Made by a program: the position numbers and the translations under genes. Source: Luscinia megarhynchos (Eukaryota; Chordata; Aves; Passeriformes; Turdidae). Taken from it: DNA of 64,000 nt. Every line of letters starts with the position of its first letter. Position 1 is the stretch's first letter. The DNA is taken from the NCBI GenBank assembly GCA_034336665.1, contig CM067568.1, forward strand, positions 12,743,983 to 12,807,982, written 5' to 3'. Of the stretch, positions 62,563 through 64,000 are shown one piece after another. The notes under the pieces were generated by a model. It did no database searches and had not been told where the DNA came from. It saw nothing but the letters and a program-made list of their open reading frames with translations.

Positions 62563-63032
62563 AAACACAATGCAAGGGAGTAGAAGTGTTTCACTGCATC
62601 ACCTCCAGGGTCCGTTCCCCCCTCCCTAATGAAGAGCAGACCACACTCCCACTTCCACCGGCTCCTGCTGCTCGCTGCAAGTGCAGCGGGGATCGCTGGC
62701 AGCCAGCAGCCGCCTTACCTGCTCCCGAGCGCCAGCACAGCCTGACAAAAACTCAGGGGAACCGGCAATTTTGTTCCACGCTCTGGCGAAGAGAAGCCTC
62801 GGGGGATTAGCACCGGCAAGGATTGCCTCGGATCGGTGCCCCTGACTCGCGGATGTGTGCGGGGCTGAGGCGGGGGACTGCCCGCCGGGGGCGGGGGGAG
62901 CCCGGCGGGAGCGGAGCCCGGCGGGGCGGGCGCGGCGGCGCTGCCGGAGCGCGGGCACGGACCGGCCGGGGCGGGAGGCAGGAGCCGCGCCGCTCCCGCT
63001 CCTGCCTCGCAGGCTGCTCCCTCGGCTCGGAG
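62563..63032 (+). other. Possible plus-strand first exon
   Basis: It runs from the expected TATA-directed start to the donor GGCTCGGAG/GTAAGATG. An ATG at 62570 opens a 19-codon frame that stops at TAA and could act as an upstream ORF. A later ATG at 62853 stays open to the donor in phase 0 (60 codons). Its product is almost entirely Arg, Gly and Ala from CGG/GGC-rich sequence, and no domain is visible. It may therefore be plain 5' UTR, or a disordered N-terminus if translated. The gene itself would lie to the right of the window and cannot be named. Confidence 0.35.
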
Positions 63033-64000
63033 GTAAGATGACTCTACATTGTGTTTGTTCCCCCACGGGTACCCCGGCTGCCAGGGGCGCGCTGCTGCGC
63101 TAACCAGGGCGGCGGCTCGGGGCTGTGGCTCAGCTCCTTATGCCCGAACCGAGCCGGAGCTTAACATCGGCATCAGCTGCTTTACACTCTCCATCACATT
63201 CTTTGCAAACTTCTCCTGGGGGGGCTGGGGGAGGAGTGAGACGGAGAGGGGGAGGGGGGAGCTAACCCCAGGTGAGACCGCGCTCTTCGGATGCCGCAGA
63301 CCCTCGCTGCGATGCCGCCGGGCTCTGCGCCGACCGAGGAGGCTGAAACACCTTCGGCCGGCGCGGAGCATCGCGCAGCTCCGGTCCCTGCGCCGCTGCA
63401 GCAGCGGTTTGATTTATCCGAGCCATTACCGGGACTGTTATTCCGGAGCAGGGCTCCCGGAGCGCGCTCCCGGCCGGCGCGCCCGGGCCCGTCCATGTGC
63501 TTACCGCGCCACCGTGAGGCGGGCGCGGGCCCCGCACCGAGCGCTCCCGGGCCGGCCGAGCGCGCCGCGGCCGCGGGGACCCCGCGCAGGGCGGACGGCG
63601 GGGTCGGGGCTCCGCAGCCCGCAGCGCCCTGGGCTCGGGACAGCGCACCTGCCTCCCGCCCGCTCTCACGGGCCGGAGAAAGACGGGGAGAATTGAAGGA
63701 GAATTGAGGAGATGGGAATACACAAAGCGAAAGAGCCACACCGGTGTTTTCCTAAGCCCCTGCCCCGAGACTTTCTCCCTCTCTTCGCTGGGCGCTCCCC
63801 AGAGGATCGGGGTGAGTAGGGCAGAGCGCATCCCGGCCCGCTCCTCCCGCCGGCACCGCTCTCTGTAAATCCCCTCCGACCCCCCTGCTGGAAGGCAGCG
63901 TCCCTCGGAGTGTGTGCCAGGGAGCACTGCTGGCTCCTCTGCCCATCCTCTTTCTGCTTCCTTCCCCGGCCAAAATCAGGCCACTTGCACTGCCCGGGCT
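62640..64000. promoter_or_regulatory. CpG island 5, reaching the window edge
   Basis: The largest and densest island (for example GGGCGCGGCGGCGCTGCC, GGCCGAGCGCGCCGCGGCCG). It covers most of the possible first exon and about 1 kb downstream. Large frames on both strands (63049-63696 plus, 63262-63927 minus) overlap one another and show no family pattern, as expected for stop-poor GC-rich DNA. An island this size plus the others spread over 11 kb is typical of loci for developmental regulators. Confidence 0.85.
63505..63700 (-). other. Possible minus-strand exon end with donor
   Basis: On the minus strand CGGTGGCGCG/GTAAGCAC gives a reasonable donor at 63505/63504. Only the boundary is supported; the other limit is nominal. 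If used, it would make a minus-strand transcript starting inside island 5 and crossing the plus promoter, possibly joining the donor/acceptor signals seen at 61.07 and 57.98 kb. Confidence 0.2.

Noticed and set aside
63049..63927. 215-codon plus and 221-codon minus frames overlapping in island 5
   Set aside because: They overlap antisense to one another in extremely GC-rich, stop-poor sequence, and the translations are Arg/Pro/Ala/Gly low complexity. No conserved segment was recognised.

Overview
The window looks like vertebrate nuclear DNA, most likely from a bird. The reasons are a long AT-rich, intron- or intergenic-type sequence with very few transposon copies, one decayed fragment resembling the 3' end of a CR1 LINE (about 30.28-30.33 kb), one MIR-type SINE relic (about 36.06-36.22 kb) and several palindromic repeat relics of a kind I associate with slowly evolving amniote genomes. 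No protein-coding exon could be recognised on either strand. The open frames present are what chance gives in DNA of this composition, or are caused by stop-poor GC-rich sequence. I therefore report no CDS, and no virus-derived gene, CRISPR array, operon or tRNA/rRNA gene was seen.

Layout. From 1 to about 52.8 kb the sequence is an AT-rich desert. It carries homopolymer and microsatellite runs, old repeat relics, two polypyrimidine tracts, one isolated CpG-rich patch (28.83-29.06 kb) and several unique-sequence blocks with dense transcription-factor-like motifs that could be conserved enhancers (7.8-8.07, 9.88-10.01, 27.2-27.64, 34.18-34.64 and 43.98-44.66 kb). From about 52.8 kb to the right edge the character changes. 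There is a series of CpG islands (52.84-54.2, 55.44-55.9, 56.47-56.93, 58.11-58.51 and 62.64-64.0 kb), and the first contains a striking G-rich minisatellite of about 34 copies of a 23-bp unit.

The CpG-rich right end looks like the 5' end of a developmentally regulated gene or gene pair. On the plus strand, a CCAAT box, a TATA box (62533-62540) and a splice donor at 63032/63033 outline a possible first exon. On the minus strand, an ideal donor at 61073/61072, an acceptor at 57979/57978 and a donor at 57550/57549 outline a possible spliced antisense or divergent transcript, largely untranslated. I cannot name the gene: no conserved protein segment falls inside the window. If the reading is right, the desert on the left is regulatory territory or a large intron of that gene, but this is inference from sequence texture only.
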